Assembly: GCA_019310525.1 (NCBI GenBank)
Contig: JAFDEE010000001.1
Location: forward strand, 24,408-88,407
Direction: 5' to 3'
From: Deltaproteobacteria bacterium
Lineage (GTDB): Bacteria > Desulfobacterota > DSM-4660 > Desulfatiglandales > HGW-15
Length of the DNA: 64,000 bases
Shown: positions 54,376 to 63,290 of the stretch, piece by piece
Layout of the letters: every line of letters starts with the position of its first letter
Numbering within the stretch: the stretch's first letter is position 1
Notes under the pieces: generated by a model
What the model was told of the DNA's origin: nothing
What the model saw: the letters and a program-made list of their open reading frames with translations, nothing else
Database searches by the model: none
Position numbers and translations under genes: made by a program

Positions 54376-55092
54376 ATGAAGCAACCTAAAGATTACATCA
54401 TCTTCCCACTGGACGTTCCCACGCGAGACGAGGCCCTGAAGTATGTAATGCTCCTGAAGGATGACGTGGGGCTGTTCAAGGTGGGGCTTGAACTCTTCAT
54501 CAGCCAAGGCCCCGGGATTCTCCAGGCCATCAGGGAAATCGCCGGGAACAAGATCTTCCTGGACCTCAAGCTTCACGATATACCGGCCACGGTAAAAAGG
54601 GCCTTCCGGATCGCCAGTTCATACGGCCCGGAGTTCATCACCGTCCATTGCGATCAGGGAGAAGGAAGCCTGCGGGAGATCGCGGAGCGAAACCCGGGAA
54701 ACACCAAGATCCTCGCCGTGACCCTGCTCACAAGCCTCGACACTAAAGACATCAAGACAATGGGTTACAAAGAGGCCTATGTGTCGGATCCCTCGCGATT
54801 GGTGTTGTTGCGGGCCCGGATCGCACAGGATGCCGGCTGCCAGGGGATCGTATGCTCCGGGCACGAGGTTTCCCTGGTCAAAAGAGAATGCCCCGACCTG
54901 ATTGCCGTGACTCCGGGTATTCGTCCCGCCTGGTCCTTGGTGGATCGGGACGATCAGCGGCGTATTGTAACCCCACGCAAAGCTGTTCAATCCGGAGCAG
55001 ATTACATCGTCGTTGGACGCCCTATCAGGGATGCACAATCTCCAAAGGAGGCGGCCAGGAAGGTGGCGGAGGAAATCGCCTCCGGCCTTTGA
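54376..55092 (+). CDS. pyrF: Orotidine-5'-phosphate decarboxylase
   Basis: Makes UMP from OMP, the last step of de novo pyrimidine synthesis. 238 residues from the ATG at 54376; the open frame extends upstream but through a region that overlaps the tRNA and is not protein-like, and GAGGAC lies before this ATG. The N-terminus is IIFPLDVPTRDEAL, and the catalytic Lys-Asp-Lys-x-x-Asp array is seen as LDLKLHDIPATVKRA. The phosphate-binding end is TPGIRPAW and YIVVGRPIRDA. No other pyrimidine gene is adjacent. Confidence 0.95.
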   Translation: MKQPKDYIIFPLDVPTRDEALKYVMLLKDDVGLFKVGLELFISQGPGILQAIREIAGNKIFLDLKLHDIPATVKRAFRIASSYGPEFITVHCDQGEGSLREIAERNPGNTKILAVTLLTSLDTKDIKTMGYKEAYVSDPSRLVLLRARIAQDAGCQGIVCSGHEVSLVKRECPDLIAVTPGIRPAWSLVDRDDQRRIVTPRKAVQSGADYIVVGRPIRDAQSPKEAARKVAEEIASGL

Positions 55093-55131
55093 TGGAAAAC
55101 CTTTGAGGATCAGTGGCGCCGGGGGGGCATC

Positions 55132-55821
55132 CTATGGAGGGTAAACAGCTACGAATTTTCCTTTTCCGACCCTTAGGGCAGCGGAAACAACGCTCCAGGT
55201 CTCTCCCTCTTTCCTGAGCCTGAAATAGATCTGGCCGCTCGTCCTTTTCCCCTCGGCCCGCGCCACAACCCTCGCCGTTTTCCTTCCGCTCACGAACCTT
55301 ACTTCCTGCCGAATGAGGGAGAGGCGGATATCCTTCCCCAGGGGGCTAAAAAGCCTTTCATTGTCCCGGACAAAGGCCCCGCAAGCATCGTAGACCGCCC
55401 CTCCCGTAAACAGCCTGAACAGGGAAGCGACGGGATTTCCCCCCGCGTTTTTTAATGAGGGGAGGGAGCTTCCCTTCAGCAGGATGAATCCGGCAGCCAA
55501 AATGATTACCAGGAGGAGGGCGGCGGCCCCGAAGATCAATGGATCCCGATATCGCGGATACTCCGGTGACATGGAAATCACCGACGGAGTTTTCTCTTTG
55601 GCGTCAGGCGGCGGTATAGGGGTGTCTTTTTCTCCGGGAACGGTAGGTGCCGGGTCCTTCCGGGGTTCAGGGGCCTCTCCCGTCAACCTCACCTCGCCCG
55701 TCTCACCACGGATCGCCATCCTCGCACCGCATTTTTTGCATGTCGCCCTCACTTCCTTTCCCAAGATCTTCTGATCGGGAACCGTGTACTCGGCATCGCA
55801 CTCCGGGCATCGTATCTTCAT
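55132..55821 (-). CDS. MJ0042-type zinc-ribbon single-pass membrane protein
   Basis: A 229-residue protein of the zinc-ribbon membrane type frequent in Deltaproteobacteria. Residues 1-40 form an MJ0042/zinc_ribbon_5 motif (CPECDAEYTVPDQ..CKKCG). A Pro-rich linker leads to one transmembrane segment at about residues 93-115 (IFGAAALLLVIILAAGFILL). The periplasmic C-terminal domain of about 100 residues has no family I recognise. Function unknown. Confidence 0.72.
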   Translation of the reverse strand: MKIRCPECDAEYTVPDQKILGKEVRATCKKCGARMAIRGETGEVRLTGEAPEPRKDPAPTVPGEKDTPIPPPDAKEKTPSVISMSPEYPRYRDPLIFGAAALLLVIILAAGFILLKGSSLPSLKNAGGNPVASLFRLFTGGAVYDACGAFVRDNERLFSPLGKDIRLSLIRQEVRFVSGRKTARVVARAEGKRTSGQIYFRLRKEGETWSVVSAALRVGKGKFVAVYPP

Positions 55822-56010
55822 GGGTTGTTTCTCCCTTTAATGGTTTGGGGCCGGTTTCTTCAAGGAAACAAAGACAGTTTCATCAATAAAATTATACCAG
55901 ATCTTTTCCCCTCCTTGTATCCCCTTCTTGCCTTCATTTGACATCACTTCCCTAATGAATCAATATGGGAGGGATTTCTCTACTGGATTATTTGGCACCG
56001 CGGACCTTTT

Positions 56011-56153
56011 GAGACCTTTGAAAAACGTTCAATTTTGTTCAAGGTCAAGGAAGGCGAAAATTTCAACCACAGGAATACATTGAAGTATTTCGAGGATTAA
56101 AATTTGAGCCTGACGCCGAGATTGGGCAAAAGGGAGCGTTTTTCAAAGGTCTC
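56011..56153. repeat. Palindromic repeat family A, shortest complete copy (143 bp)
   Basis: Ends GAGACCTTTGAAAAACG / CGTTTTTCAAAGGTCTC, core GAAAATTTCAACCACAGGAATACATTGAAGTATTTCGAGGATTAAAATTTG in short blocks, arms CAATTTTGTTCAAGGTC and GACGCCGAGATTGGGC. It serves as reference for the other copies. Confidence 0.88.
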
Positions 56154-56208
56154 GACCTTTTTTCCGGTCCTTGGATTAGTGGCGGCTTCCCCGGGCACGG
56201 TTAAAAGT

Positions 56209-56291
56209 GATAAACATCCTGCTAAGTGTTTCGAGGATTAATTTTTCAGCGGGTTCAGGATGGCCTTGCAAGATTCAGGTTCAAAGGTCTT
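56209..56291. repeat. Degenerate half copy of family A
   Basis: GTGTTTCGAGGATTAATTTTTC followed by GGTTCAAAGGTCTT matches the core and right end of family A; the left arm is missing. Confidence 0.4.
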
Positions 56292-56302
56292 AAAGGATAA
56301 GG

Positions 56303-57046
56303 ATGACGAGTAGAAGGTCGAGGATCAGGATCGAGAATTTCACCCGCTTCCTGGTCTATGTCCTTGGGCACAGTCCCGATGAATTCGGACTCCTCCCGGA
56401 CCCTGAGGGGTTCGTGGGCTTCAAGGAACTGCTATGGGCAGTGCACGAGGAACCCGGATGGGGTTACGTGAGGATTTCACATATCCAGGAAGTACTTCTC
56501 GGAAAAGACAGGGACCTTTTCGAGGTGGATGACAACCGGATCAGGACCCTTGAGAGACGCTGGCGCATGGATTTTGAACATCCTGCTGAAACCCTTCCCA
56601 AGCTGCTCTATATCGCCGTGAGGAGGCGTGCCCATTCCCACGCTCTGGAAAAAGGCCTTCGGGCCGCCCAAGGCCCATACCTTCTTCTAAGCCCGGAAAA
56701 GGACATGGCCCTCAGGATCGGAAGGCGCCGCGACCGGGAGCCCGTGCTTCTGGAAATCCTTTCAGGCATGGCAACCACCGAAGGACTCCCTTTCTATGCC
56801 TTCGGCCGGCTCTTCCTGGCCGCGGAAATCCCCTCCCGTTACATCAAAGGCCCACCCCTACCCAAGAAGCCGCCCAAGAGTCCGGTTCCAGAACCGGCGA
56901 AGTTGCAGGAAAGGATGCCGGATTTTCTCGCGGGCACCTTCGTCCTTGAGGAAGGAAGGGATCCTGCCACAGGGAGGCGTACCAAGGGCAAGAAGAGAAA
57001 GGGTTGGAAGGAAGAGGCGAGAAAACTGCGCAGGAAACGTCCCTGA
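56303..57046 (+). CDS. KptA/Tpt1-like RNA 2'-phosphotransferase family protein, divergent
   Basis: A 247-residue protein with the layout of KptA. An N-terminal winged-helix part contains LVYVLGHSPDEFGL. The C-terminal ADP-ribosyltransferase-like fold has HALEKGLRAAQGPYLLLSPEKDMALRIGRRRDREPVLLEI and AAEIPSRYI near its end. KptA enzymes move an internal 2'-phosphate from RNA to NAD+. The first catalytic pair, normally Arg-His in LRH-x-P, reads Gly22-His23 here, and the usual YHGT motif reads YIAV. Arg81 and Arg141-143 could occupy the later Arg positions. The protein also has a basic C-terminal tail of about 60 residues. It may therefore be inactive or changed in chemistry. A terminator follows at once. 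Confidence 0.72.
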   Translation: MTSRRSRIRIENFTRFLVYVLGHSPDEFGLLPDPEGFVGFKELLWAVHEEPGWGYVRISHIQEVLLGKDRDLFEVDDNRIRTLERRWRMDFEHPAETLPKLLYIAVRRRAHSHALEKGLRAAQGPYLLLSPEKDMALRIGRRRDREPVLLEILSGMATTEGLPFYAFGRLFLAAEIPSRYIKGPPLPKKPPKSPVPEPAKLQERMPDFLAGTFVLEEGRDPATGRRTKGKKRKGWKEEARKLRRKRP

Positions 57047-57067
57047 TTGGTGAAGGGGACGTTTTTT
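57035..57067 (+). terminator. Rho-independent terminator of the KptA-like gene
   Basis: Stem AACGTCCC/GGGGACGTT around the stop codon, followed by TTTTTT. The stop codon lies in the loop region. Confidence 0.8.
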
Positions 57068-57095
57068 CCTTGTCGGAATTTCCTTCCATGGGATC

Positions 57096-57890
57096 TCACA
57101 CGTTGTAACGATTGAGGATCGCCTCCAAGACGGCCCCTCCCAGGGCCCTTGCCTTGTCTGAAATCGTATGGCAATAACCGAGAATACCTCTGGGGTCCAC
57201 GTCTCCGGCCTTGAGCCCCGCATGGACCTTGGTGTTTTCCCGTAACAAACCTCTTATCACGCCGTCTATGGAAGTTACCATCGGTTCTCCATCGACCCGG
57301 GCCACCACCTCTCCTGCATGAACTAGATCCCCGATACCTTTTACCGGATGAAATATCCCGTCGGCAGGGGCCCGCAGGACCCGTTGGGCTCCCACCCCCC
57401 CGATCACACCAGGGATCCCTGTATCGGCCTCGGCCGGACCCTCCCTGATGATTCTTCCAAGGTTGTGGCCCCGGTTGGTCTCGATCACGATATCAACATC
57501 CTTCCCGGCCCAAAACCCCGGCCCAAGGCCAATCACAAGGGGCGCATCACCGCGTCTCGTGCCGGTATTACGCTTTGCAAGGATGGCGTCGACGATCACG
57601 TGCGGTTTGATGGCTTCCCTGGACTTTCCCTCAGGGTCGATGAGCACCGGGATTGTTTTCTCCTCCCAGGCGGTCCATACTCCATCCGGAGACGGAACAT
57701 GTCTGGCCCGGACCCCCTCCACCTCCCAGGAGCCCTCGATAATACACTCGCAAAAAGAGACCATCCGCCTAATACAAAGGGGATTGGGAATTTCCGTCAT
57801 GAAAACCTTGAAATGGGCCCCGTAAAGCCTGTGGGCGACCCCGCTCGCCTGCTCTCCCGCCCCCCTAACCATGATGACGATATCCTTCAC
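57096..57890 (-). CDS. yqeB: YqeB-type protein of selenium-dependent molybdenum hydroxylase maturation
   Basis: A 264-residue protein. GTG at 57890 is chosen as start because AAGGAGG lies 9 bases before it and the protein then begins VKDIVIMVRGAGEQASGVAHRL, the family N-terminus; an earlier GTG at 57977 has no good site. Further family blocks are VFMTEIPNPLCIRRMVSFCE, VIGLGPGFWAGKDVDIVIETNRGHNLGR and DVDPRG at the C-terminal region. YqeB/EF2563 proteins occur with selenium-dependent molybdenum hydroxylases and are thought to help load their labile selenium. No such hydroxylase is in the window. The TIGR04076-like gene lies 97 bases upstream. Confidence 0.85.
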   Translation of the reverse strand: MKDIVIMVRGAGEQASGVAHRLYGAHFKVFMTEIPNPLCIRRMVSFCECIIEGSWEVEGVRARHVPSPDGVWTAWEEKTIPVLIDPEGKSREAIKPHVIVDAILAKRNTGTRRGDAPLVIGLGPGFWAGKDVDIVIETNRGHNLGRIIREGPAEADTGIPGVIGGVGAQRVLRAPADGIFHPVKGIGDLVHAGEVVARVDGEPMVTSIDGVIRGLLRENTKVHAGLKAGDVDPRGILGYCHTISDKARALGGAVLEAILNRYNV

Positions 57891-57987
57891 GATAAATTCC
57901 TCCTTGATAATGAAGCTCCCCGCTGCAAGCGCTTCTTTCAACCGACGGGTTTGCCCCTCAGGGGCCTGTTGTGACACGCTCCCGGGG

Positions 57988-58452
57988 TCAGGCGGTGTTG
58001 AGTTCTTCTCTTGGATCAGTAGATTTTATTCGAGGAACTACAGTAATGCGAAGCATTACTTCGCCATACCCCAGACACTCCACACCAGTATCGGGACATC
58101 GGACATACCGCATGAAGTGAAAGTCATTGGGATCCAACCCTTCACTCAACCTTTCGTTTATCAGGGCGACCGGAACCGTCAACTGTGAAATGAGGTAGAC
58201 ACACAGACGCCTGGGACAAAGCTTTCCGATGAGATTCCCGTCCACATCAAGCACGAATTTGTCCCCCTCCTTGTACCCGGAGTTGCAGTGTTTCGCCCTT
58301 ACGACTTCCGCCTCTATGGAATATAACGGTGCCGCTTCGGACAGGCGCACTACTTGACGGACCCGATGTCCACCTTCATAAAATTGTTTTGTTTCTGAAT
58401 GGGTGTATCCGACTCGTTCTGCATATCTATTGATCGTCTCTTCTTGGGTCAT
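57988..58452 (-). CDS. TIGR04076-like small protein
   Basis: A 154-residue protein. The middle (VVRAKHCNSGYKEGDKFVLDVDGNLIGKLCPRRLCVYLISQL) resembles the TIGR04076 family, whose members have a conserved Cys followed by GYKVGD and later Cys residues. Their function is unknown. The N-terminal about 45 residues are charged. It is next to yqeB in the same direction. Confidence 0.65.
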   Translation of the reverse strand: MTQEETINRYAERVGYTHSETKQFYEGGHRVRQVVRLSEAAPLYSIEAEVVRAKHCNSGYKEGDKFVLDVDGNLIGKLCPRRLCVYLISQLTVPVALINERLSEGLDPNDFHFMRYVRCPDTGVECLGYGEVMLRITVVPRIKSTDPREELNTA

Positions 58453-58712
58453 TTTTTATCTCCCATTCCAGTCGAACAACACCGTCACCGTTTCGTTGTG
58501 GATGGAAACGAACCTTCTTCGGTGGCCGATCAAAGGGATTCTAATGGACCAAGAGATGAACATCAAGGTCTATGTACAAAAGGTGAAAAAACGGGTAAAA
58601 GGAATTCAGGCATCTTTGGAATAAATCGCTGGGGTATGCTTTGCATCGTTCCGGGTTCGAGGTGAATCTTTCAGCCGTTATCGAGCCCCGCCGAGGCTGA
58701 AGCCGTAAGCTT

Positions 58713-58816
58713 AGGGGTCAAGGGGTCGAGGGTTCAAGGGGTCAAGTGAAAATCATCTTTACCTTAAATCCCGGTTTCTCACTCGAACCCTGGGCCCCTT
58801 GAATCCTTGAACCTTA
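58713..58816. repeat. Inverted repeat built of GGGGTCAAG / GGGTTCAAG units
   Basis: AGGGGTCAAGGGGTCGAGGGTTCAAGGGGTC at the left is mirrored by CTCGAACCCTGGGCCCCTTGAATCCTTGAACC at the right, about 40 bases away. Confidence 0.6.
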
Positions 58817-58827
58817 TAAAAAACGGA

Positions 58828-58896
58828 CTTGTCACGCCGTAGCCATAGCGAAGACGGAAGATTGCGGAAATTGGCCATTTATGGATGGGCACTAAG
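58828..58896. repeat. Repeat family B, reverse-oriented copy
   Basis: CTTGTCACGCCGTAGCCATAGCGAAGACGGAAGATTGCGG followed by TGGCCATTTATGGATGGGCACTAAG is the reverse complement of 50134-50194 with scattered changes. Confidence 0.6.
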
Positions 58897-58976
58897 TGAT
58901 TTCCTTTTGCTTCTTCTTCCTTTTTCAGGCATGCTTCGCTCTTCTTTCCCGCTGCTTCAAGAGGAGGTATCACGAA

Positions 58977-61064
58977 ATGAACCAAAATAGTCCTGGAGAT
59001 CTTTCCTGTTTTTTCTACCCTGATAGCATTGCTGTAATCGGGGTATCCCCCGAGGAAAATAATCTTGCAAAAAACATCATCCTGAATTGCCTGACTCTCG
59101 GGTACAAGGGGGAAATCCTGCCCGTAGGGTTGAAAGGCGGGGTGGCTTTCGGCCAGAGGATATATCCGTCCGTCGAGGTCATCGATGGAAAGATCGATCT
59201 GGCCGTTATCCTGACCCCGGCCCGGACTATTCCGGGCATCCTGGAGCAGTGCGGCCGCAAAGGGATTCGGAACGTGGTCATCGAATCGGGAGGTTTCTCC
59301 GAGCTCGGCGAGGAAGGGAAAGCGATGGAAAGGGCCTGCATAGAAAAGGCCCAAAGATACGGTATCCGGTTCATCGGTCCCAATTGCATCGGGGTTACCA
59401 ACATGGAAAACGGTCTGGCCCTGTCCTTTATGGCGTTACAAAAAGGGCTCTTCCCGGGTCCGGTTTCCGTGCTGGCCCAGAGCGGGGGGGTGGGGCTTAC
59501 TTATATCGGATTCCTCGCAGACGAGCATATCGGACTCAACAAGTTCGTCTCCATGGGCAACAAGCTGAACGTAAATGAAACCGATCTCCTTGCTTACCTG
59601 ATCCGGGACGAGGGGACGAGAATCATACTGGTATACCTGGAAGGTTTCTCCGACGGCAGGCGGTTCATCGAAACGGCGAGAATGTCGAGCAAGCCCATCC
59701 TGGTTTACAAGGCCAACCGCTTCAAGGAAAGCGCATCCATCGCCCATTCCCATACCGCGGCCCTTTTTGCGGACGACCAGCTTGTAGACCACGCCCTGGC
59801 TCAGGCGGGGTGTATCCGAATCAATACCCTTCAAGACGCTATGGACTATATCAAGTCCCGCACCCTTCCTCCCCTGAGAGGAAATCGCCTGGCCATCGTA
59901 TCGCGCTCGGGCGGGCATGCCGTGATCGCTGCGGACGCCTGCACCTATTACGGCTTCGAGTTCGCCCGTCTCCCCAAAGGGCTCCTCAAAAAATTCGAAA
60001 CCCGTTTTCGTGCCCACGTGATTCGATTGCAGAACCCGCTGGATCTCGGGGACCTGTTCGATCTGGATTTCTACGTCTACATTCTTGAAGAGTTACTCAA
60101 GAGACGCAACGTGGACGGCATTCTACTTGGACACGCATATTTCCGGGGCAAAGAGCAGGAGCCTTCCAGGATGCTTCTCAAACGCGTGGAGCAACTGGTC
60201 GATCAATACCAAAAACCGGTGGTTCCCGTGATCCTGACCGAGACCCGTGAAAGAGAATACCTGAGGAGAAACCTCAGCCTCCCCATCTTCTGGGCCCCCG
60301 AGAATGCCATGCGGGCCCTCCAGTTCTCCTACCGTTGGAGCAAGCACACCCTTCCCGCTCCCCCGGCAACCTATCGGCTCAAGGGCAGAGGCGGGAGCAG
60401 GGCGGAAGAAATAGTCCGATCGGCCGGCGAGAGGGGTCATCTTCTCCTGAGTGAAGGCATGGATCTTTTGCAAGCCTTTGGATTTCCCATTTCCCCCTAT
60501 CGGCTCGTACAAAATCGAACTCAGGCCCTCGCGGCTTGGAAATCACTCGGGGCGCCGGTTGCGATGAAGATCAATCGCCCCCATGTCAACCACAAGGCCC
60601 GAGGCAATGCCCTCCGGTTGAACCTCGATTCCCGAAGGCAGATCACCGAGGCCTTCAGAGAACTCCAGACCGGAACCGGCAAGGACGTGGAAGTCTTGGT
60701 GCAGCCCATGAGGCAGGAAGGGCTGGAGGTGATCCTTGGAGGCAAGCGGGACCCGGTATTCGGCTCCATCATCCTATTCGGACTGGGAGGCCGCTTTGTG
60801 GAACTTTTGGGGGACGTGGTATGGCGGGTCGTTCCGGTGTCCCCGGAGGAGGCCTCTCAGATGGTCCGGGCCATTAGAGGCTACAATCTTCTTCGAGAGG
60901 CTGGTGGAGCGTCCCCGGCGACCTTCAAGTCCCTGGAGAGATTGCTCCTCAAGCTGTCGGGAATAATGGAAAGCCTTTCAAAGGTCAGAGAGATAGACAT
61001 CAACCCCGTCCTTGTCCATAGGGGAGAAACAGAGGTATTGGATGTCCGGGTAATAGTGGATTGA
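58977..61064 (+). CDS. ADP-forming acyl-CoA synthetase (acetate--CoA ligase family, CoA-binding plus ATP-grasp)
   Basis: A 695-residue fusion of alpha and beta subunits of the ADP-forming acyl-CoA synthetases. The start at 58977 follows AGAGGAGG; the open frame upstream is ignored. Residues about 12-130 are a CoA_binding_2 fold (DSIAVIGVSPEENN). A succinyl-CoA-ligase-like domain follows (NCIGVTN, VLAQSGGVG), with the conserved His region HSHTAALFADD. From about residue 480 an ATP-grasp domain with AMKINRPHVNHKARGNALRLNL and EIDINPVLVH closes the protein. It converts an acyl-CoA, ADP and phosphate to acid and ATP, or the reverse, which fits an anaerobe conserving energy from acyl-CoA. Substrate unassigned. 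Confidence 0.88.
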   Translation: MNQNSPGDLSCFFYPDSIAVIGVSPEENNLAKNIILNCLTLGYKGEILPVGLKGGVAFGQRIYPSVEVIDGKIDLAVILTPARTIPGILEQCGRKGIRNVVIESGGFSELGEEGKAMERACIEKAQRYGIRFIGPNCIGVTNMENGLALSFMALQKGLFPGPVSVLAQSGGVGLTYIGFLADEHIGLNKFVSMGNKLNVNETDLLAYLIRDEGTRIILVYLEGFSDGRRFIETARMSSKPILVYKANRFKESASIAHSHTAALFADDQLVDHALAQAGCIRINTLQDAMDYIKSRTLPPLRGNRLAIVSRSGGHAVIAADACTYYGFEFARLPKGLLKKFETRFRAHVIRLQNPLDLGDLFDLDFYVYILEELLKRRNVDGILLGHAYFRGKEQEPSRMLLKRVEQLVDQYQKPVVPVILTETREREYLRRNLSLPIFWAPENAMRALQFSYRWSKHTLPAPPATYRLKGRGGSRAEEIVRSAGERGHLLLSEGMDLLQAFGFPISPYRLVQNRTQALAAWKSLGAPVAMKINRPHVNHKARGNALRLNLDSRRQITEAFRELQTGTGKDVEVLVQPMRQEGLEVILGGKRDPVFGSIILFGLGGRFVELLGDVVWRVVPVSPEEASQMVRAIRGYNLLREAGGASPATFKSLERLLLKLSGIMESLSKVREIDINPVLVHRGETEVLDVRVIVD

Positions 61065-61098
61065 GAAACCTCCGTAAGGACCGCCTCGTCCCCTGTCT

Positions 61099-62934
61099 TC
61101 ACTCCTCGTCAAGGATCTTGCGGATCTCGTGGGATATCTGCTGGAGATTGAAGGGCTTCTGGATAAACCCCTTGCACCCCTTCTCCAGTATCTCCATGGC
61201 CTGGCCGTTCATGCTGTATCCGCTGGAGAGAAGCACTTTCACGTTCGGATCGATGGAGCGGAGGGCATCATAGGTGGCTGCCCCGCCCATCTCAGGCATG
61301 ATCATATCAAGGATCACGTACCCCAGGGTTTCCAGGAGGGCCTTCCCCACCTGGAGAATGGCCTCCTCGTCGTCCACAAGGAGGAGGGTCTCCTCTCCCA
61401 GCAGGATCCCATCGGGGGCGCTCCCGTCCTCTTCCACTCTTTTCTCCGATACGGGAAGATAGATGTTGAAAGTGCTTCCTTCTCCCTTCTCGCTGTATAC
61501 GTTGATGATGCCGCCGTGATTCTTGATGATGCCGTAAGCAGAAGCGAGTCCGAGGCCGGTTCCCTTTCCCATTCCCTTTGTGGTGAAAAAGGGATCAAAG
61601 ATTCTTTGTTTTATCTCCTCATCCATACCGATCCCGGTATCGGTCACTGAAACCTTGACGTAGCGGCCCGCATGAACGCCGTAAGGCTTTACATAGGCCT
61701 CATCCAGCAACACGTTTTCCGTGGAGAGATAAAGGTCCCCTCCATCGGGCATCGCTTGCCAGGCATTGACAAAAAGATTCATGAACACCTGCTCGATCTG
61801 GGCCCGGTCGACTTCGACCGCGGGCAAATTCTTCTCCAGATCCATGTGGAGAGAAATCTCCTTTTTTGTCCTGCCGAACATCCGGGCCGCCTTCCCGAGT
61901 ATCTGGTTCAGGTCGCTGGCCTTTACTTCGTATTTCCCGCCCTTTGCGAAACCTAGAAGCTGTTTGGTGAGTTCCGCTCCGCTCTGGACATAATTCTCGA
62001 TCTGTTTCAATCTTTCGTAGTAAGGATGAGTAGGGTCGAGATCAAAAAGCATCAACGAAATATTTCCCTGGATGCCCATTAGCAGGTTATTGAAATCATG
62101 GGCGATTCCGCCGGCCAGTGTTCCGGTGGCCTCCATGCGTTGGGCCCGCAGCAGCTGGGCCTCCAGACGTTTTCTCTTTGTAATGTCCTCAAAGGTCACC
62201 AGAGCTTCGCCGCCCTCAAGGGTCACTGAGCGGGTGTGGATGATTTTCCTGGAGCCATCCTTACAGATGATCTTGAGCACTTGTGGATGGGCCTCTCCAG
62301 GCCGGGCTTTCTGGTGATCCTTGATCCAAAGGCCGATGACCCTTTTCCTGTAATCGGGATCCGGAAAGGCCTTGCGGAACCACTCCCGTCCTGAAGGGAC
62401 ATCTCCCAGATCATAACCGAAGATCTCCGTAAACTTGGGATTGACATAGTGATACCTTCCGTCCTCTCCCACGAGAACCACCCCGAAGGGGGCCTTTTCC
62501 ACTAGAATCTGGAATCTTTCCTTTTCTTTATGAAGGGCCTCTTCGGCGGCCTTCTGAAGAGAAATGTCCCTTGAGATCTCGATGGCCCCCTTTTCCCCTG
62601 ACGGCAGGTTTATGGGGGATGAACGGATTTCGAGAATTAGGCCGCTCCGGAGCCTGATTTCGGTGCTCTCGGTCCTTCCGCTGGCAAGTGCCCTTTGGAC
62701 AGGGCAATTCCGGCAGGGTCCTTTTTTCCCCAGGAAGGCCTCGTAGCAGATGCTGCCTTCCAGCTCCTGCCTCCCCACCATCTTTTTCAGATTGTCATTG
62801 GCGTACAGGACCTGGAATTTTTCCGTTACAACATCGATTCCATCATCTATAGTATTTAGTATGGCCTTAAGGCCGATTTTCTCAAAAAAAATGCCGGCAT
62901 CAGTTTCTTTGAAAAAAGTGCCATTTTCGTTCAA
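61099..62934 (-). CDS. PAS-PAS hybrid sensor histidine kinase with shortened receiver domain
   Basis: A 611-residue kinase with no transmembrane segment, so probably cytoplasmic. PAS1 (about 22-125) contains CYEAF..KGPCRNCPVQRAL, a Cys cluster typical of some redox or ligand-sensing PAS domains. PAS2 is about 138-258. The HisKA H-box is GGIAHDFNNLL with phosphorylatable His279. The HATPase domain shows NLFVNAWQAM, DTGIGMDEE and GLGLASAYGIIKNHGG. A C-terminal receiver (about 515-611) has LLLVDDEEAIL, phospho-Asp in VILDMIMPEMGG, LSSGYS and QKP, but about 24 residues between the first helix and the Asp strand are missing. The phospho-acceptor may therefore sit on a collapsed fold. No response regulator is adjacent; the receiver-PFK protein is 10 kb away. 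Confidence 0.9.
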   Translation of the reverse strand: MNENGTFFKETDAGIFFEKIGLKAILNTIDDGIDVVTEKFQVLYANDNLKKMVGRQELEGSICYEAFLGKKGPCRNCPVQRALASGRTESTEIRLRSGLILEIRSSPINLPSGEKGAIEISRDISLQKAAEEALHKEKERFQILVEKAPFGVVLVGEDGRYHYVNPKFTEIFGYDLGDVPSGREWFRKAFPDPDYRKRVIGLWIKDHQKARPGEAHPQVLKIICKDGSRKIIHTRSVTLEGGEALVTFEDITKRKRLEAQLLRAQRMEATGTLAGGIAHDFNNLLMGIQGNISLMLFDLDPTHPYYERLKQIENYVQSGAELTKQLLGFAKGGKYEVKASDLNQILGKAARMFGRTKKEISLHMDLEKNLPAVEVDRAQIEQVFMNLFVNAWQAMPDGGDLYLSTENVLLDEAYVKPYGVHAGRYVKVSVTDTGIGMDEEIKQRIFDPFFTTKGMGKGTGLGLASAYGIIKNHGGIINVYSEKGEGSTFNIYLPVSEKRVEEDGSAPDGILLGEETLLLVDDEEAILQVGKALLETLGYVILDMIMPEMGGAATYDALRSIDPNVKVLLSSGYSMNGQAMEILEKGCKGFIQKPFNLQQISHEIRKILDEE

Positions 62935-63237
62935 TTTATTCTACCTCTGCTCCGGTTCTTCATTTGTCGGTTCATCGCCCATGCTCCACCCTTTGGAAAC
63001 GGCCGCGGTCGTTAAATGAAAACGGGAAACCTACCCGCAGGCCCAAGCCGTAATCTGCACGTCATAACAGCACCCGCACTTTTGGGAAGGCCCTCAAGCA
63101 TTTCTCCAAGATCGGCTCCAGGGAATATACCACCCCCTTCCCGGATATTCCGGTTCTTTTTCTTTATCACTTCATTATACGGAGAGAAGAAAAGCTTGAA
63201 AAAAGTACTCGTGCGTTCTTAACTCGTGCCCATCAAA

Positions 63238-63290
63238 AAAAACAACCCTCGAAATACTTAATGTAGCCTTGTAGTTAAAATTTCCGGATG
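63238..63290. repeat. Degenerate family A core
   Basis: CCTCGAAATACTTAATGTA..GTAGTTAAAATTTCC is the reverse complement of the family A core with changes; the ends are missing. Confidence 0.45.

Larger units (their letters stand above)
55822..56302. other. 481-bp intergenic region with two repeat-like segments
   Basis: Contains the clearest family A repeat (56011-56153) and a degenerate half copy (56209-56291). No gene is recognised. Confidence 0.5.
58453..58976. other. 524-bp divergent intergenic region with repeats
   Basis: Lies between the TIGR04076-like gene and the acyl-CoA synthetase. It contains an inverted GGGGTCAAGG-type repeat (58713-58816) and a family B copy (58828-58896). The open frame reaching upstream of the synthetase start is not protein-like. 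Confidence 0.45.
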
